A DNA stretch of 64,000 nucleotides. Origin: Selenomonas ruminantium subsp. ruminantium ATCC 12561 (GTDB lineage: Bacteria > Bacillota > Negativicutes > Selenomonadales > Selenomonadaceae). Below are positions 18,504 to 26,880 of this stretch, piece after piece. The stretch is from positions 1 through 64,000 of the forward strand of contig NZ_AUJE01000003.1 in the NCBI RefSeq assembly GCF_000424065.1, read 5' to 3'. Every line of letters begins with the position of its first letter. The stretch's first letter is position 1. The translations under genes and the position numbers were made by a program. Under the pieces are notes generated by a model. It saw only the letters and a program-made list of their open reading frames with translations, did not search any database and was not told the DNA's origin.

Positions 18504-19466
18504 CTACACCCCGGCTTTCCAGCCTAACTGCATACCTGCCATGTCAGATATGGTTGTGTTTACGGAATAACAATCTGCCATGCCCATATTGATGTTGGTG
18601 TGGAGTTTCTTGATACCGTGCTCAGCTTGCTCACCATCAGCCTTGGAAATACCTGTAAGCCGTGTCAAATCCTCTCCTGTCCGATAGGCAGGCCTGCCGC
18701 CAATGGCTATTCCCGTCACCTTTGATATGCCCCCATATTGGGCTATGAGCGATTCTACATCCACAGTCTGCAAAATCTGCTGTCCTGCCGTATCGGCAAG
18801 ATATGTGCCGTCTTCTTGGGCAGTCATATCCGTCACAACATCTCCCAACGGAACTGCCTGTATTTTTTCCTTGAGGCTGATTTCCTCATCAAAACTCATG
18901 ATGATATTGGACAGATAGCATTTGCCATAATTTTGGGTGGCATAAATGACCAGTTTGCTGATGGCATCCATGTAAATGTATTTCTGCGTATTTTCCATGA
19001 TTTTCTCGCCGTTCATATAGACCTGGTACTCACCATCGGCAGCAGAAACGCTCCTTGCCTTGAAGTGCATCCAGAAGCTGTTGACGCTGTCGAATTTTAG
19101 CGCACCTCCAACCTTATACTCCACATATTTGTCATACGATGAACTATTGCCGATAATGACTTGCGGATCAAGGTCACTAGAATATTTACGAAGTTGCCAG
19201 CCATAAAAACCTGTATATCCGGAATGATTGCTGTAAAAACCGACCTCGGCCATGACGCCATCGGACATTTCTGACCATGGTGGGATATAGACGTCGAACT
19301 TTGCATAGAAATGTGTCGGTGCGGTTTCCAAGGTAATATCAATTCCCTCGTTGTCTTTTGGCTGGTATAAGGCTACGCCATTGTCGGGATTGAATTTTGT
19401 TCCTTCCACGGTCGTGCCGTCTTCCACATCCAGGAACTCTGCAAAGCCCGGATTGATATATCTCAT
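18504..19466 (-). CDS. Tail-associated lectin-like protein, paralogue 2
   Basis: A 320-residue protein starting at the ATG at 19466, overlapping the previous stop (TGATG). It is clearly paralogous to the upstream gene: both open with YINPG(F/Y)AEFLDV and share TQ/LQTVD and the GI(A)xIGxPxxRTxExL block. The middle (FDVYIPPW, then EYQVYMNGEKI) looks like a concanavalin-A-like beta sandwich. A role in host recognition is plausible but inferred. Confidence 0.72.
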   Translation of the reverse strand: MRYINPGFAEFLDVEDGTTVEGTKFNPDNGVALYQPKDNEGIDITLETAPTHFYAKFDVYIPPWSEMSDGVMAEVGFYSNHSGYTGFYGWQLRKYSSDLDPQVIIGNSSSYDKYVEYKVGGALKFDSVNSFWMHFKARSVSAADGEYQVYMNGEKIMENTQKYIYMDAISKLVIYATQNYGKCYLSNIIMSFDEEISLKEKIQAVPLGDVVTDMTAQEDGTYLADTAGQQILQTVDVESLIAQYGGISKVTGIAIGGRPAYRTGEDLTRLTGISKADGEQAEHGIKKLHTNINMGMADCYSVNTTISDMAGMQLGWKAGV

Positions 19467-20395
19467 CACGATGCACCTGCCTTCCAGCCAAATTTATAGT
19501 CTGCTATTTCAGATATTTTTAGTGACAGGGCATGACCGTCTGCCACTACTCCCGGTGTTCCCTGCGGAACAGTTTTCGTGCCATACTCTGTGATATTTGC
19601 TCCATCAGATTGAATCGCCGTAAGGTCGGACAGCCCTTCTGCTGTGCGACAGACTGGATTGCCGATAACAGCGATACCCTTGATGATTGTATCTGCGCCG
19701 TAGGCATTGATTAACGAAACTGTATCTACGGTCTGCAAAATAGTCTGCCCCTCCGCATCAGCGATGTACTCTCCATCCTCTCCTGCCGCCATAGTGGTTT
19801 CCGTTGCAGCAACAGGGAGAACCACCACCTGCTCCTTGGGGGCAATCTCTGTATCGGACAGAATGAGATTGGAAAGCGCGCCATAAGCACTATCAGCGTA
19901 GACCACCAATGTTTTGGATTTGCCAAATTTGATATCATAGTCAAACTTTTCCACGGACTGACCGTTGGCATAGATTTGCACATAACCGTCAGTGCCAGTC
20001 TTAACATGAAACCAAATGGTATTGATGGCATTCAGCTTGAGGTTCAGTCTCTCCGGCTCGGATAAATAAGCCTCTGTACCACCGGATGAATTACCGCTAT
20101 AATACCGCAAAAAGTACATGACATTATCTCTCTTAACGAATCCCATGCCGTCCAACGCATAGCCATTGGTTTCGAGCATGGCAATTTTTATCCAAAAGTC
20201 GTTACGGTCTTTGGGAATGTACACATCGAATTTGCCGTAAAGTTCTGCCGGTGTTTCAGAAGGCACCAGCCCTTTTTTATCTGTGGGCTGATAGAACATC
20301 ACCCCTGTCTTGCTTTTGACCGTATCCGCTATGGTCGTACCACCTGCCACATCAAGAAATTCTGCATAGCCCGGATTGATGTATTTGAAACTCAT
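19466..20395 (-). CDS. Tail-associated lectin-like protein, paralogue 1
   Basis: A 309-residue protein, the tandem partner of the next gene. It shares the opening YINPGYAEFLDV, the FDVYIPK strand, the YVQIYANGQSVEKFD loop expected in ConA-like sandwiches, and the ILQTVDTVSLINAYG region. It overlaps its upstream neighbour by four bases (ATGA). The divergence from its twin indicates an old duplication followed by specialisation. Confidence 0.72.
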   Translation of the reverse strand: MSFKYINPGYAEFLDVAGGTTIADTVKSKTGVMFYQPTDKKGLVPSETPAELYGKFDVYIPKDRNDFWIKIAMLETNGYALDGMGFVKRDNVMYFLRYYSGNSSGGTEAYLSEPERLNLKLNAINTIWFHVKTGTDGYVQIYANGQSVEKFDYDIKFGKSKTLVVYADSAYGALSNLILSDTEIAPKEQVVVLPVAATETTMAAGEDGEYIADAEGQTILQTVDTVSLINAYGADTIIKGIAVIGNPVCRTAEGLSDLTAIQSDGANITEYGTKTVPQGTPGVVADGHALSLKISEIADYKFGWKAGAS

Positions 20396-20808
20396 ACCGC
20401 CACCACCAGTCCTTCTGCCTGTATGTCTACGGACGTGTCGTTCTGGGGCTTTTCTTCCTTGCTGCTGATTGCCTTGACCCAGAAGATGGTGTTCTTGTCC
20501 GTCACTCCGTCCAGAGTGAGCGTTTCCTGCCAGCTGGCTTTCTTCAAGGCCGCATCCTCGTCAGCATAGTTGTTGTCGGCAGCTGCCCGCCATTTTGCAG
20601 AGCCGTCACCAACAAACTTGATGGCGGTGCTCCCCTCAATGTAATAACCACTGTCACAGCGGACAGCGCATTTCACGGCTTTCTGCTCCTCCTTGCTGGC
20701 ATCCAGCGTGACGGAGATGGGAGAAAGCTCCGTGCCGGAACTGGCTTCTGTGCCATCCGTAGAGCCTGCCGTGGGATTGCCATAATAGATGTGAAGCTGA
20801 TTTGCCAT
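20392..20808 (-). CDS. Small phage structural protein
   Basis: A 138-residue protein starting at the ATG at 20808, eight bases after GGAGG. It opens MANQLHIYYGNPTAGSTDG and has an alternating, beta-rich composition with many Ser, Thr and Asp, reminiscent of Ig-like or adhesin-type phage decorations. Placed between tail genes; no family recognised. Confidence 0.7.
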   Translation of the reverse strand: MANQLHIYYGNPTAGSTDGTEASSGTELSPISVTLDASKEEQKAVKCAVRCDSGYYIEGSTAIKFVGDGSAKWRAAADNNYADEDAALKKASWQETLTLDGVTDKNTIFWVKAISSKEEKPQNDTSVDIQAEGLVVAV

Positions 20809-20810
20809 AG

Positions 20811-21164
20811 TCATAACCTCCAAAATTCTAATGTCGCTTTTACTGCCTTGGGAAAACGGGATACATACTGATAGGACTTCACCACTACTCGCATAGACGG
20901 CCAGATGTTGCCGCCTTCATCTGTAATCTGCACCAGCTGTCGCCTGTTCCAGTAATGGCAAATCTCCTGCCAGCCGTCTATTTTGACGATTACATTGCAG
21001 GAAACCTTATCCCCGGTCGCCACATGACCGAAATCCTGCACTGCCACACCACCGATGATTTCCACTTGCTGCTGACGGTCATCCGGGATTATCTGCCAGT
21101 TGTCTACATCCAGTGTCCTGACCTCACCAATTTGAATATGTATTGTCCCCACCTCCCAAGGCAT
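20811..21164 (-). CDS. Minor tail protein of unknown family
   Basis: About 117 residues, ending just before the next gene. It overlaps the tape-measure stop region by 41 bases. The composition (EVRTLDVDNWQIIPDDRQQ, HYWNRRQLVQITDEGGNIW) resembles small minor tail proteins. The ATG at 21164 lacks a good ribosome site, while GGGAGGTG lies inside the frame and is followed by ATA, so the start is uncertain. Confidence 0.62.
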   Translation of the reverse strand: MPWEVGTIHIQIGEVRTLDVDNWQIIPDDRQQQVEIIGGVAVQDFGHVATGDKVSCNVIVKIDGWQEICHYWNRRQLVQITDEGGNIWPSMRVVVKSYQYVSRFPKAVKATLEFWRL

Positions 21165-23736
21165 TTTCTACAGCAGGTCTTATGCGGTCGGCCACGCTGT
21201 CCGCAAGATATCTTATGCCGTCATTATCCTGGGTGACGGCGTTTTCGATATTCACATTGACCTCCAAATGCGGCGCAGCCGTGACAGCTTGCTGGGGAGC
21301 CTGCCCAGTTTCATTCTGAAGGGCAGGCGATGAACTGAGATTGTCCATCTGTTCCCGCATGCCGTGCATTTCCGTCTGCATATTGCCCATAACCTCATCG
21401 TATGAATAATCCTTACCTCCCATGGTCATCTTGAAACTTTGGCGCATCTGCTCCTGCTCGGCGGCAATGACAGACGGGTCACGGAAATTGGGCAGGAGAT
21501 TTTCCAACATGGATTTTCTAGCCTGTTGAAAACCTGCCAGTTGCTCTGGTGTCATCTGCAAATCTTCCATTGTAAAACCATGCGCCTGTTTGTAGTACTC
21601 GGCTAGACCGCGCTGACCGCCTTCCAGATACGCCTTAAATTCCTCTTTCTGCGCCTGAAGTACCTGCAACGCCGCATTCCTTTTGGCGTCAAGTTTTTCT
21701 TTTTCAGCCCATTGCGTCGCCTTGACTTCATCCAGCCCTTTTTGAATCCAAGCCTGTTTCTCACGTTCGATATCATCAAGGCGGTTTTGTAGCTCCGTCT
21801 TCCAGACAGAGTCGATTTTTGATGCAATTTCATTTTCCCACTGCTCCCTAATTTTAGCTTTGCTGGCTTCTGCCCAGCTTGCAGTACTGACCTCATCCAA
21901 GCCTTTCTGCCGATAGGCCTGCGCCTCTCTGTCAATATTAGCCAGCTGATTTTGTAAATCCGTACGGTAAACGGCCTGAGTGCTATCTACCACGTTCCGC
22001 TGAAAATCTTCGTAAACCTTGGCCTGCTTTGCCAGCTTGTACTCGTCCAGCAACTTGGTATCTGCACCTTTGGCCTGAAGTTGTTCCACCTCTTTGTTGA
22101 TGGTATGGAGAGAGTTTTCCAGTTCGTTATGGGTAAGTTCATATAGGGAATCCGTCAGCTGGGCATTGGCCTTTGCGGCTTCTTCCGTAGCCTTGGCAGC
22201 CTGCTTTTCGGCAGCCGCACGTGAAAGGCTGGCTTTTGTATTCTTCTCCTGCGCCTCGCGATTTTTCTCCGCTTCAGCCGCCGCCTTTTTCTCGGCTTCG
22301 GCCTTTTCCTTTAGAGCCTTTTGCTCCTCCAGATATGCCTTGTACTCATCCCCATACATTTTGTCGAGGATTGCACCGCCGACCACAGGAATGCCAATAA
22401 GCGGTGCTGCCGCCGTGTGATTTTCAATCAGCCACTTGTTGGCCTTGGCGTGTTCCGCCACCTTATTGAACTGCTCGCCGACAAAGACCAATCCTTCAGC
22501 TACCGTCTTCAGTGCCCAGCCCCAGCCAGAGATGGCATCCTTGATGGTGTCTTTGTTAGCCTGAATCTCCTCAACCAGATTCTTAAATCCTTCAGTGACT
22601 TCCGGTAGCAAATCTGAACTCAGTGGTAATAGTGCTGTCCCTATTGCAGATTTCAGCTGACCGACTTCCATCTCCATGGCTTTCCATTGGAGCCACGTTT
22701 TATGACTTTCCTCCGGATTGAGCAGACCGGTGGTTTTGACGTTGCCCGCCACTTCCATCAGCTCATCGTACTGTTCAAGGAGCGGAATGAGTGCCGCACC
22801 ACGGGCACCAAGGACTTCTGCGGTATAGGCTTCTTCCTGCCCCGCCTCCATGGCGTTTTTATACCCCTTGGCTAACTGGTCGAGCTGTTCATTGAGCGGC
22901 AGAAGGTTGCCAGCCTGGTCTAACAGGGTTATGCCAAACCGCGCCATAGCCTGAGTAGTGGCATTGCCATTTTCCCCGGCAGTCTCCATCTGCTTATCCA
23001 GACGGGCAATCAGCGGAACAATGGACATAACGTCCATGCCTGCCAGTTGGAAAGTGCGGTTCAGCTTACCCGCCTCTGCCGCCGTAGTATGGAGGCGTTT
23101 TGTCAGCCGATAGAGGTTTTCCCCGGACTCCATGGCTCCCTTGGTCAGATTGAACAATCCTGCTCCCGTGGAGAAGATGGCCATAACTGCTGCCGCCTTG
23201 ACGGACAGCATGGTGAATCCACCTGCCAGACTGTCCACACCGCTTTTTGCCTTGCTGATACCAGCTGCCATAGTGGCACCGAAGGTTCCTGCCTTGCCGG
23301 AAGTCTGAGCGATTGTGCCGCCAAGTTTTGCCATCTCCGCATTCAACTTGCGGACTTCCGCCTCGGTCTGAGCCACAATCTTCTGCTGTTTCAGCAGGTT
23401 TGTCTGCGCCCGTTGGGCAACCTCGCTGTCATTGCCGTTGGTCTTTTGGGCATCTTTTAGAACGGCTGCGAGGATTTCTTCCTTCTGCCGCTGTATATCC
23501 AACTGACGATTGATGGCTTCATGCTTAACCTTCAACTTGTCCAACTCCGAGCCAACGCCCTCCAGTTTGGCAAGGTCAACGTCCATCTTCAGCTTTATTT
23601 GGTTAGTTCTGGTATTCAGCCGCGATACTGCCTGGGATACCGTCTTACCTGCCATGTCAAAGTCCAGCTGGAGCCGGGCAATGTCCAGGCCAAGGCTGAT
23701 ATACAGTTCATCTATCTTTTGCCCACGCTTTGCCAT
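21124..23736 (-). CDS. Tail tape measure protein
   Basis: An 870-residue protein that sets tail length. The N-terminus (QKIDELYISLGLDIARLQLD) is typical of tape measure proteins, followed by long heptad-like coiled coils, Ala/Gly-rich membrane-like segments around residues 165-205, and repeated QWENEIASKIDSVWKTELQN-type helices in the second half. The gene follows the gpG/gpGT-like pair by 11 bp, as in most siphophages. It is the longest late gene of the prophage. Confidence 0.9.
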   Translation of the reverse strand: MAKRGQKIDELYISLGLDIARLQLDFDMAGKTVSQAVSRLNTRTNQIKLKMDVDLAKLEGVGSELDKLKVKHEAINRQLDIQRQKEEILAAVLKDAQKTNGNDSEVAQRAQTNLLKQQKIVAQTEAEVRKLNAEMAKLGGTIAQTSGKAGTFGATMAAGISKAKSGVDSLAGGFTMLSVKAAAVMAIFSTGAGLFNLTKGAMESGENLYRLTKRLHTTAAEAGKLNRTFQLAGMDVMSIVPLIARLDKQMETAGENGNATTQAMARFGITLLDQAGNLLPLNEQLDQLAKGYKNAMEAGQEEAYTAEVLGARGAALIPLLEQYDELMEVAGNVKTTGLLNPEESHKTWLQWKAMEMEVGQLKSAIGTALLPLSSDLLPEVTEGFKNLVEEIQANKDTIKDAISGWGWALKTVAEGLVFVGEQFNKVAEHAKANKWLIENHTAAAPLIGIPVVGGAILDKMYGDEYKAYLEEQKALKEKAEAEKKAAAEAEKNREAQEKNTKASLSRAAAEKQAAKATEEAAKANAQLTDSLYELTHNELENSLHTINKEVEQLQAKGADTKLLDEYKLAKQAKVYEDFQRNVVDSTQAVYRTDLQNQLANIDREAQAYRQKGLDEVSTASWAEASKAKIREQWENEIASKIDSVWKTELQNRLDDIEREKQAWIQKGLDEVKATQWAEKEKLDAKRNAALQVLQAQKEEFKAYLEGGQRGLAEYYKQAHGFTMEDLQMTPEQLAGFQQARKSMLENLLPNFRDPSVIAAEQEQMRQSFKMTMGGKDYSYDEVMGNMQTEMHGMREQMDNLSSSPALQNETGQAPQQAVTAAPHLEVNVNIENAVTQDNDGIRYLADSVADRIRPAVENALGGGDNTYSNW

Positions 23737-23747
23737 CTGCCCACCTC

Positions 23748-24235
23748 CTACAGGACATCGTCAATGTATTTCTGATGGCGGCTATCATCCGTCAGACTGA
23801 GGACAGTCAGCTGATCAAGCAAAAAATCTATATCATGTTCATCCACCTCCTGCATTGTCCAGCCGTAGGACTGCTGCAGCCGCTCATAGTAGAGCAGCAG
23901 ATTCTGGTACGGAGACAGGCTCACTCCCCTGCCTCCGTTTCCCCGTTTGGGAGCTTTACCAGCTTGGCAAAGGTCTGAGCCTGCAGCCACTCGAAAAGCT
24001 GCCGTGCCAACGGCACCACATCGGCGATTTCCATATTCTCCTCCACGGATTCTGTGGTAACCTCCGGCTGATTGAAGGCCAAAACAATAAGGGCAACATG
24101 AGCCGAGAGGAATTCCTCCACGGTCATCTTGCCCTTGTCCTTATCGAAGAATGACAAAAACTCACGCCATACCTTCATCTTAGGCGGAGCCGGCTGGATG
24201 ATTTTGCCGTTAATTTTGATTTTTGGTGTATCCAT
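23748..24235 (-). CDS. Tail assembly chaperone, gpGT-like -1 frameshift fusion
   Basis: A -1 slip at CCCAAAC (codons CCA-AAC, residues 96-97 of the short form) leads into the frame ending at 23748. The extension reads RGNGGRGVSLSPYQNLLLYY onward, giving a fused protein of about 164 residues. The downstream frame has no plausible start or ribosome site of its own before the overlap. Lambda gpG/gpGT and many Firmicutes phages use the same design: the short form and fusion assemble the tail around the tape measure. The efficiency cannot be read from sequence. Confidence 0.8.
23921..24235 (-). CDS. Tail assembly chaperone, gpG-like (unshifted form)
   Basis: A 104-residue protein between the major tail protein and the tape measure gene, where gpG-type chaperones lie. 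It has an acidic helical middle (EFLSAHVALIVLAFNQPE). Eight codons before its stop lies the heptamer CCCAAAC in the X_XXY_YYZ frame (plus-strand 23945-23951), allowing a -1 shift into the next frame. GGAGG precedes the ATG. The crcB unit begins head-to-head just upstream. Confidence 0.82.
   Translation of the reverse strand: MDTPKIKINGKIIQPAPPKMKVWREFLSFFDKDKGKMTVEEFLSAHVALIVLAFNQPEVTTESVEENMEIADVVPLARQLFEWLQAQTFAKLVKLPNGETEAGE
23945..23951 (-). other. Programmed -1 frameshift slippery heptamer
   Basis: CCCAAAC on the minus strand, in frame C-CCA-AAC. It lies in the 70-base overlap of the two chaperone frames. The offset between the frames is exactly -1. Confidence 0.82.
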
Positions 24236-24259
24236 CTAGATTTATCCTCCAAAATCAAC

Positions 24260-24288
24260 TTTCAAAAGTTTTGCCCTCCTTGTATAAT
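24260..24288 (+). promoter_or_regulatory. Promoter of the crcB cargo unit
   Basis: TTTCAA at 24260-24265, 17 bases, then TATAAT at 24283-24288. The promoter points away from the tail chaperone gene. GGAGG at 24312-24316 precedes the crcB ATG. I saw no fluoride-riboswitch-like sequence between them. Confidence 0.65.
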
Positions 24289-24321
24289 GAATAATAATTT
24301 CCTATACGCGGAGGACTCTTT

Positions 24322-24708
24322 ATGTATCTTTTTTATGTTTTCATCGGTGGCGGACTTGGGGCTATTTGCCGCTATCTTGCCACATCCGTAATTGGCAGCC
24401 GTTTTGGTATTATGTTTCCTTTCGGCACACTGTTTGTTAATACCATTGGCAGTTTTCTCATGGCACTTATTTTGGGATTTTTATTACCCTTGGCCAGAAC
24501 CACCAACATGATGACAGAATCGTTACGTCTACTTTTGACCGTTGGCTTTCTTGGTGGATTTACAACTTTTTCCTCGTTCAGCATGGAAACTTTGACACTA
24601 GTGCGAGGAGGCAGTTATTTTCTCGCCATAATTAACGTTACCGCCAATATTGTGCTAGGCTTTTGTGCGGCTATAATAGGCTATAAACTTTCTTCATCAC
24701 TTTGCTAA
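24322..24708 (+). CDS. crcB: Fluoride ion channel CrcB/FluC
   Basis: A 128-residue four-helix membrane protein that exports fluoride as a dimer. Family signatures are GGGLGAICRYLATS near the N-terminus, FPFGTLFVNTIGSFLMAL (the conserved Asn in TLxVNxxGSF), and VGFLGGFTTFSSFSMET (the phenylalanine-box and sodium-site region). It stands alone on the plus strand amid minus-strand tail genes, ending two bases from the major tail protein stop. It is a moron with its own promoter. Dual CrcB genes are common, but here a single long-enough copy is seen. Confidence 0.94.
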   Translation: MYLFYVFIGGGLGAICRYLATSVIGSRFGIMFPFGTLFVNTIGSFLMALILGFLLPLARTTNMMTESLRLLLTVGFLGGFTTFSSFSMETLTLVRGGSYFLAIINVTANIVLGFCAAIIGYKLSSSLC

Positions 24709-24710
24709 TA

Positions 24711-25298
24711 TCAAACCGTGGTATACCAGTTACTTGCAGTTTCTGCATCCAGCCCGGCACTTTCGGTATCGGCATAGGTGTAAGAATTGCCGTCTGACAA
24801 TCGGTAGATGGCCTTAGCAGTCAAGGTCGGCGTCTGATAGGAAATGTTTTCTTCCTTGGTCGAGCCTTTGACCGAGGGTTCCTGGAACATGACTTTGAAG
24901 AATTTTGTCAGGCGCTTACTGCCGTTCCGTTTGTCGCTCTGAAACATCACTGCGAAGTACGGAGCAACATCATCCTTGTTGGCAACCATCACGCCATTCT
25001 CACACTTATGCCCCAAGAGATATGCCACATACTCCAAGGGCAGAGCCGCCGTGTCAAAGGTCAGTTCATAGGATACCGTGTTGGTAGCGGTATCAATGGA
25101 CTGGCCATCTGCATAGAGGTCAGCACTCGAATTTGACGGTTTGATGTCGATGCTCCGCAGTACCTTGCCCAAGTCAACGGGGGTATCGTAGGTTGCGGTT
25201 TCCCCGGCTTCATCCGTTAGCAATTTTGCCACATGCAGCCGCTGTATATTGATAAACTGTCCGCTGACCATTCTGCTGGCCGGTTTCATTTCTGCCAT
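24711..25298 (-). CDS. Major tail protein (phi13 type)
   Basis: A 195-residue tail tube subunit. The gene order (capsid, connectors, tail terminator, this gene, chaperones, tape measure) is diagnostic. VSYELTFDTAALPLEYVAYL and the later KFFKVMFQEPSVKGSTKEEN block resemble phi13-family major tail proteins. The start overlaps the previous stop (TAATG). Confidence 0.87.
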   Translation of the reverse strand: MAEMKPASRMVSGQFINIQRLHVAKLLTDEAGETATYDTPVDLGKVLRSIDIKPSNSSADLYADGQSIDTATNTVSYELTFDTAALPLEYVAYLLGHKCENGVMVANKDDVAPYFAVMFQSDKRNGSKRLTKFFKVMFQEPSVKGSTKEENISYQTPTLTAKAIYRLSDGNSYTYADTESAGLDAETASNWYTTV

Positions 25299-25669
25299 TA
25301 TTCATCCACTCCTATTCCAATTACATAATCCACGCAGAACACAAACACATCACGTTCTGCCATCTCTAGTGACTGACGGCGCATAAAGCCCAGCTCTTTC
25401 ATGATTTTATTTACCACATCATAGATATGCTCATAGTGTCCGTCCTTAGTGAGAATCTGCAGCCGCACGGTTACGCGCCGTTCCATCTCGAAACCGTCTG
25501 CCGTAAGAGCCGGAACATCCGATATGACATTATAGACAATGATTGGGTAGCTGCCAGCATTGGGGCTGATGCCGGGATAAACGCACCGACACCGCCTGTC
25601 CTTTGCCAGCAGAATTGTCAGCTTCCTTGAAGTTGACAGAGCCTTATATACTTTTTCCTTGATATTCAT
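25298..25669 (-). CDS. Tail terminator protein (gpU/DUF3168-like)
   Basis: A 123-residue protein in the tail-terminator position. The segment GISPNAGSYPIIVYNVISDVP followed by RRVTVRLQILTKDG is typical of small tail completion proteins that cap the tail tube and join it to the head. It overlaps the preceding gene by four bases. Confidence 0.75.
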   Translation of the reverse strand: MNIKEKVYKALSTSRKLTILLAKDRRCRCVYPGISPNAGSYPIIVYNVISDVPALTADGFEMERRVTVRLQILTKDGHYEHIYDVVNKIMKELGFMRRQSLEMAERDVFVFCVDYVIGIGVDE

Positions 25670-26049
25670 TTCCTGCGAAACGCCTCCCTTACCGCATCAA
25701 TGATTTTATTCCGTACCTCATCCCGTCGGGCATCCATGGCAGGATACATAAAAGGCTTGTTTATCTTGGGGCTGAATTCCACCAACTTGCCGTAGAAAAT
25801 GCCGTCATGAGAAACGGCATCCGCTACGATTTTGTACTTGGCACCGTCTTTTTGTTTGACGGTATGGATGGAATCGCGTAAAGCGCCTTTGACCACACGG
25901 TGGTCGTTGCCCTTATAGACAGGGCAGCGGTTCCTTGCCTCCTGCATGACAATTTCCGCTCCATCTGCCAAGGCATCCTTGGCGGCCTTGGTGGCATTCT
26001 CCCCCAGTTCCCTAAGAATCGCCTCGGCAGACTGGTAACCTTTAACCAT
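25666..26049 (-). CDS. HK97 gp10-like tail morphogenesis protein
   Basis: About 127 residues. The segment ALADGAEIVMQEARNRCP and the later LVEFSPKINKPFMYPAMDAR are characteristic of the HK97-gp10 family of morphogenesis proteins. The ATG at 26049 is chosen because it overlaps the previous stop by eight bases, as is usual in this operon. Confidence 0.82.
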   Translation of the reverse strand: MVKGYQSAEAILRELGENATKAAKDALADGAEIVMQEARNRCPVYKGNDHRVVKGALRDSIHTVKQKDGAKYKIVADAVSHDGIFYGKLVEFSPKINKPFMYPAMDARRDEVRNKIIDAVREAFRRK

Positions 26050-26380
26050 CTTCCACCAGTTCCTTTGCCTCCATAACAAGGTATTTGCGACCACCGTCCA
26101 GAGGATACGGTGGGGCTGATATAATCAGCGTCTTACCGCGCCATTGCAGGAGGTCGGTGGTTTCTATATCCTCTCGGTAACGGATAACCACACGGTAATT
26201 TACCTCATCCACCTTCTCGGCATAGCCGTCTGAAATCTTGGCGGCATAAGGCAGAACCTTTGCCCAGACTGTAGTCACCTTTGACCTGCCATGCTCAATA
26301 AGGTTGCCAACTTCATCTTCCTCAACCCTTGGGCGCAGGATTTTCACACGCTGTTTAAGTTCACTCAAGTTTATATACAC
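26042..26380 (-). CDS. Head-tail adaptor (head closure) protein
   Basis: A 112-residue member of the phage head-tail joining family (SPP1 gp16-like). The core includes VKILRPRVEEDEVGNLIE, TTVWAKVLPYAAKISDGYAE and VVIRYREDIETTDLLQW. The start is a GTG at 26380, nine bases after GGAGG. A gdx cargo unit separates it from the connector gene. Confidence 0.85.
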   Translation of the reverse strand: MYINLSELKQRVKILRPRVEEDEVGNLIEHGRSKVTTVWAKVLPYAAKISDGYAEKVDEVNYRVVIRYREDIETTDLLQWRGKTLIISAPPYPLDGGRKYLVMEAKELVEDG

Positions 26381-26407
26381 CTATATCAGCCTCCAAATAA
26401 AACTTTC

Positions 26408-26436
26408 TTGACACCTGTCTAGCCGTTTGCTATATT
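26408..26436 (+). promoter_or_regulatory. Promoter of the gdx cargo unit
   Basis: A near-consensus promoter: TTGACA at 26408-26413, 17 bases, TATATT at 26431-26436. Transcription would start near 26443, leaving a leader of about 108 bases. Confidence 0.8.
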
Positions 26437-26442
26437 GACAAC

Positions 26443-26550
26443 ATAAATGAAATTCGTGCCGCCGGGTACGTCTTCGCGTTTGTTCCATTAGGCCATATAG
26501 AAGGAACAATGCTGGACGTACCCATTTTTATTTTCGAGGAGTTGTATTTT
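26443..26550 (+). promoter_or_regulatory. Structured leader of gdx, candidate guanidine-type attenuator
   Basis: Two nested perfect stems are visible: GGGTACGTC (26464-26472) with GACGTACCC (26515-26523), and TTGTTCC (26480-26486) with GGAACAA (26503-26509). ATTTTTATTTT follows, so the outer stem is a terminator. GCCGCC just before the stem could pair with GGCC in the inner loop. Genes of this family are often controlled by guanidine riboswitches; the class here was not identified. Confidence 0.6.
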
Positions 26551-26865
26551 ATGTATTGGTTGTACCTTATATCTGCCGGTTTTTTTGAAACCTTTTGGAC
26601 TATTGCTTTGAAATTGTCTGACGGATTCAGCCGTCCAATTCCTTCCATCCTGACCATCATAGGAATGACAATCAGCTTCTATCTCTTATCCCAAGCCTTA
26701 AAAGCCATTCCTTTAGGAATGGGATACGCTATATGGACAGGCATTGGTGTCATAGGAACATTCGTCATCAGCATAGCTATATTTCATGAAACATTTACTA
26801 TTGGGCAAGGAATTTGTGTTTTACTTATCCTTACAGGTATCATTGGTCTTCGTATCCTTAGTTAG
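26551..26865 (+). CDS. SMR-family exporter, guanidinium-type (Gdx/SugE)
   Basis: A 104-residue four-helix transporter. Residues GFFETFWTIALKLSDGFSRP contain the essential membrane glutamate, and the LKxxxGFSRPxPS segment and GMGYAIWTGIGVIG match the Gdx (SugE) branch, whose members export guanidinium ion, rather than EmrE. The ATG at 26551, 10 bases after CGAGGAG, is preferred over one 42 bases upstream that lies in the terminator stem. It is a plus-strand moron between two head-tail genes. Confidence 0.88.
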   Translation: MYWLYLISAGFFETFWTIALKLSDGFSRPIPSILTIIGMTISFYLLSQALKAIPLGMGYAIWTGIGVIGTFVISIAIFHETFTIGQGICVLLILTGIIGLRILS

Positions 26866-26880
26866 ACTGTATAGCCCATT

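Noticed and set aside
24240-24321. Fluoride riboswitch upstream of crcB
   Set aside because: The short leader lacks the expected GGNGAUGG-type core and pseudoknot segments; only a promoter and ribosome site were seen.
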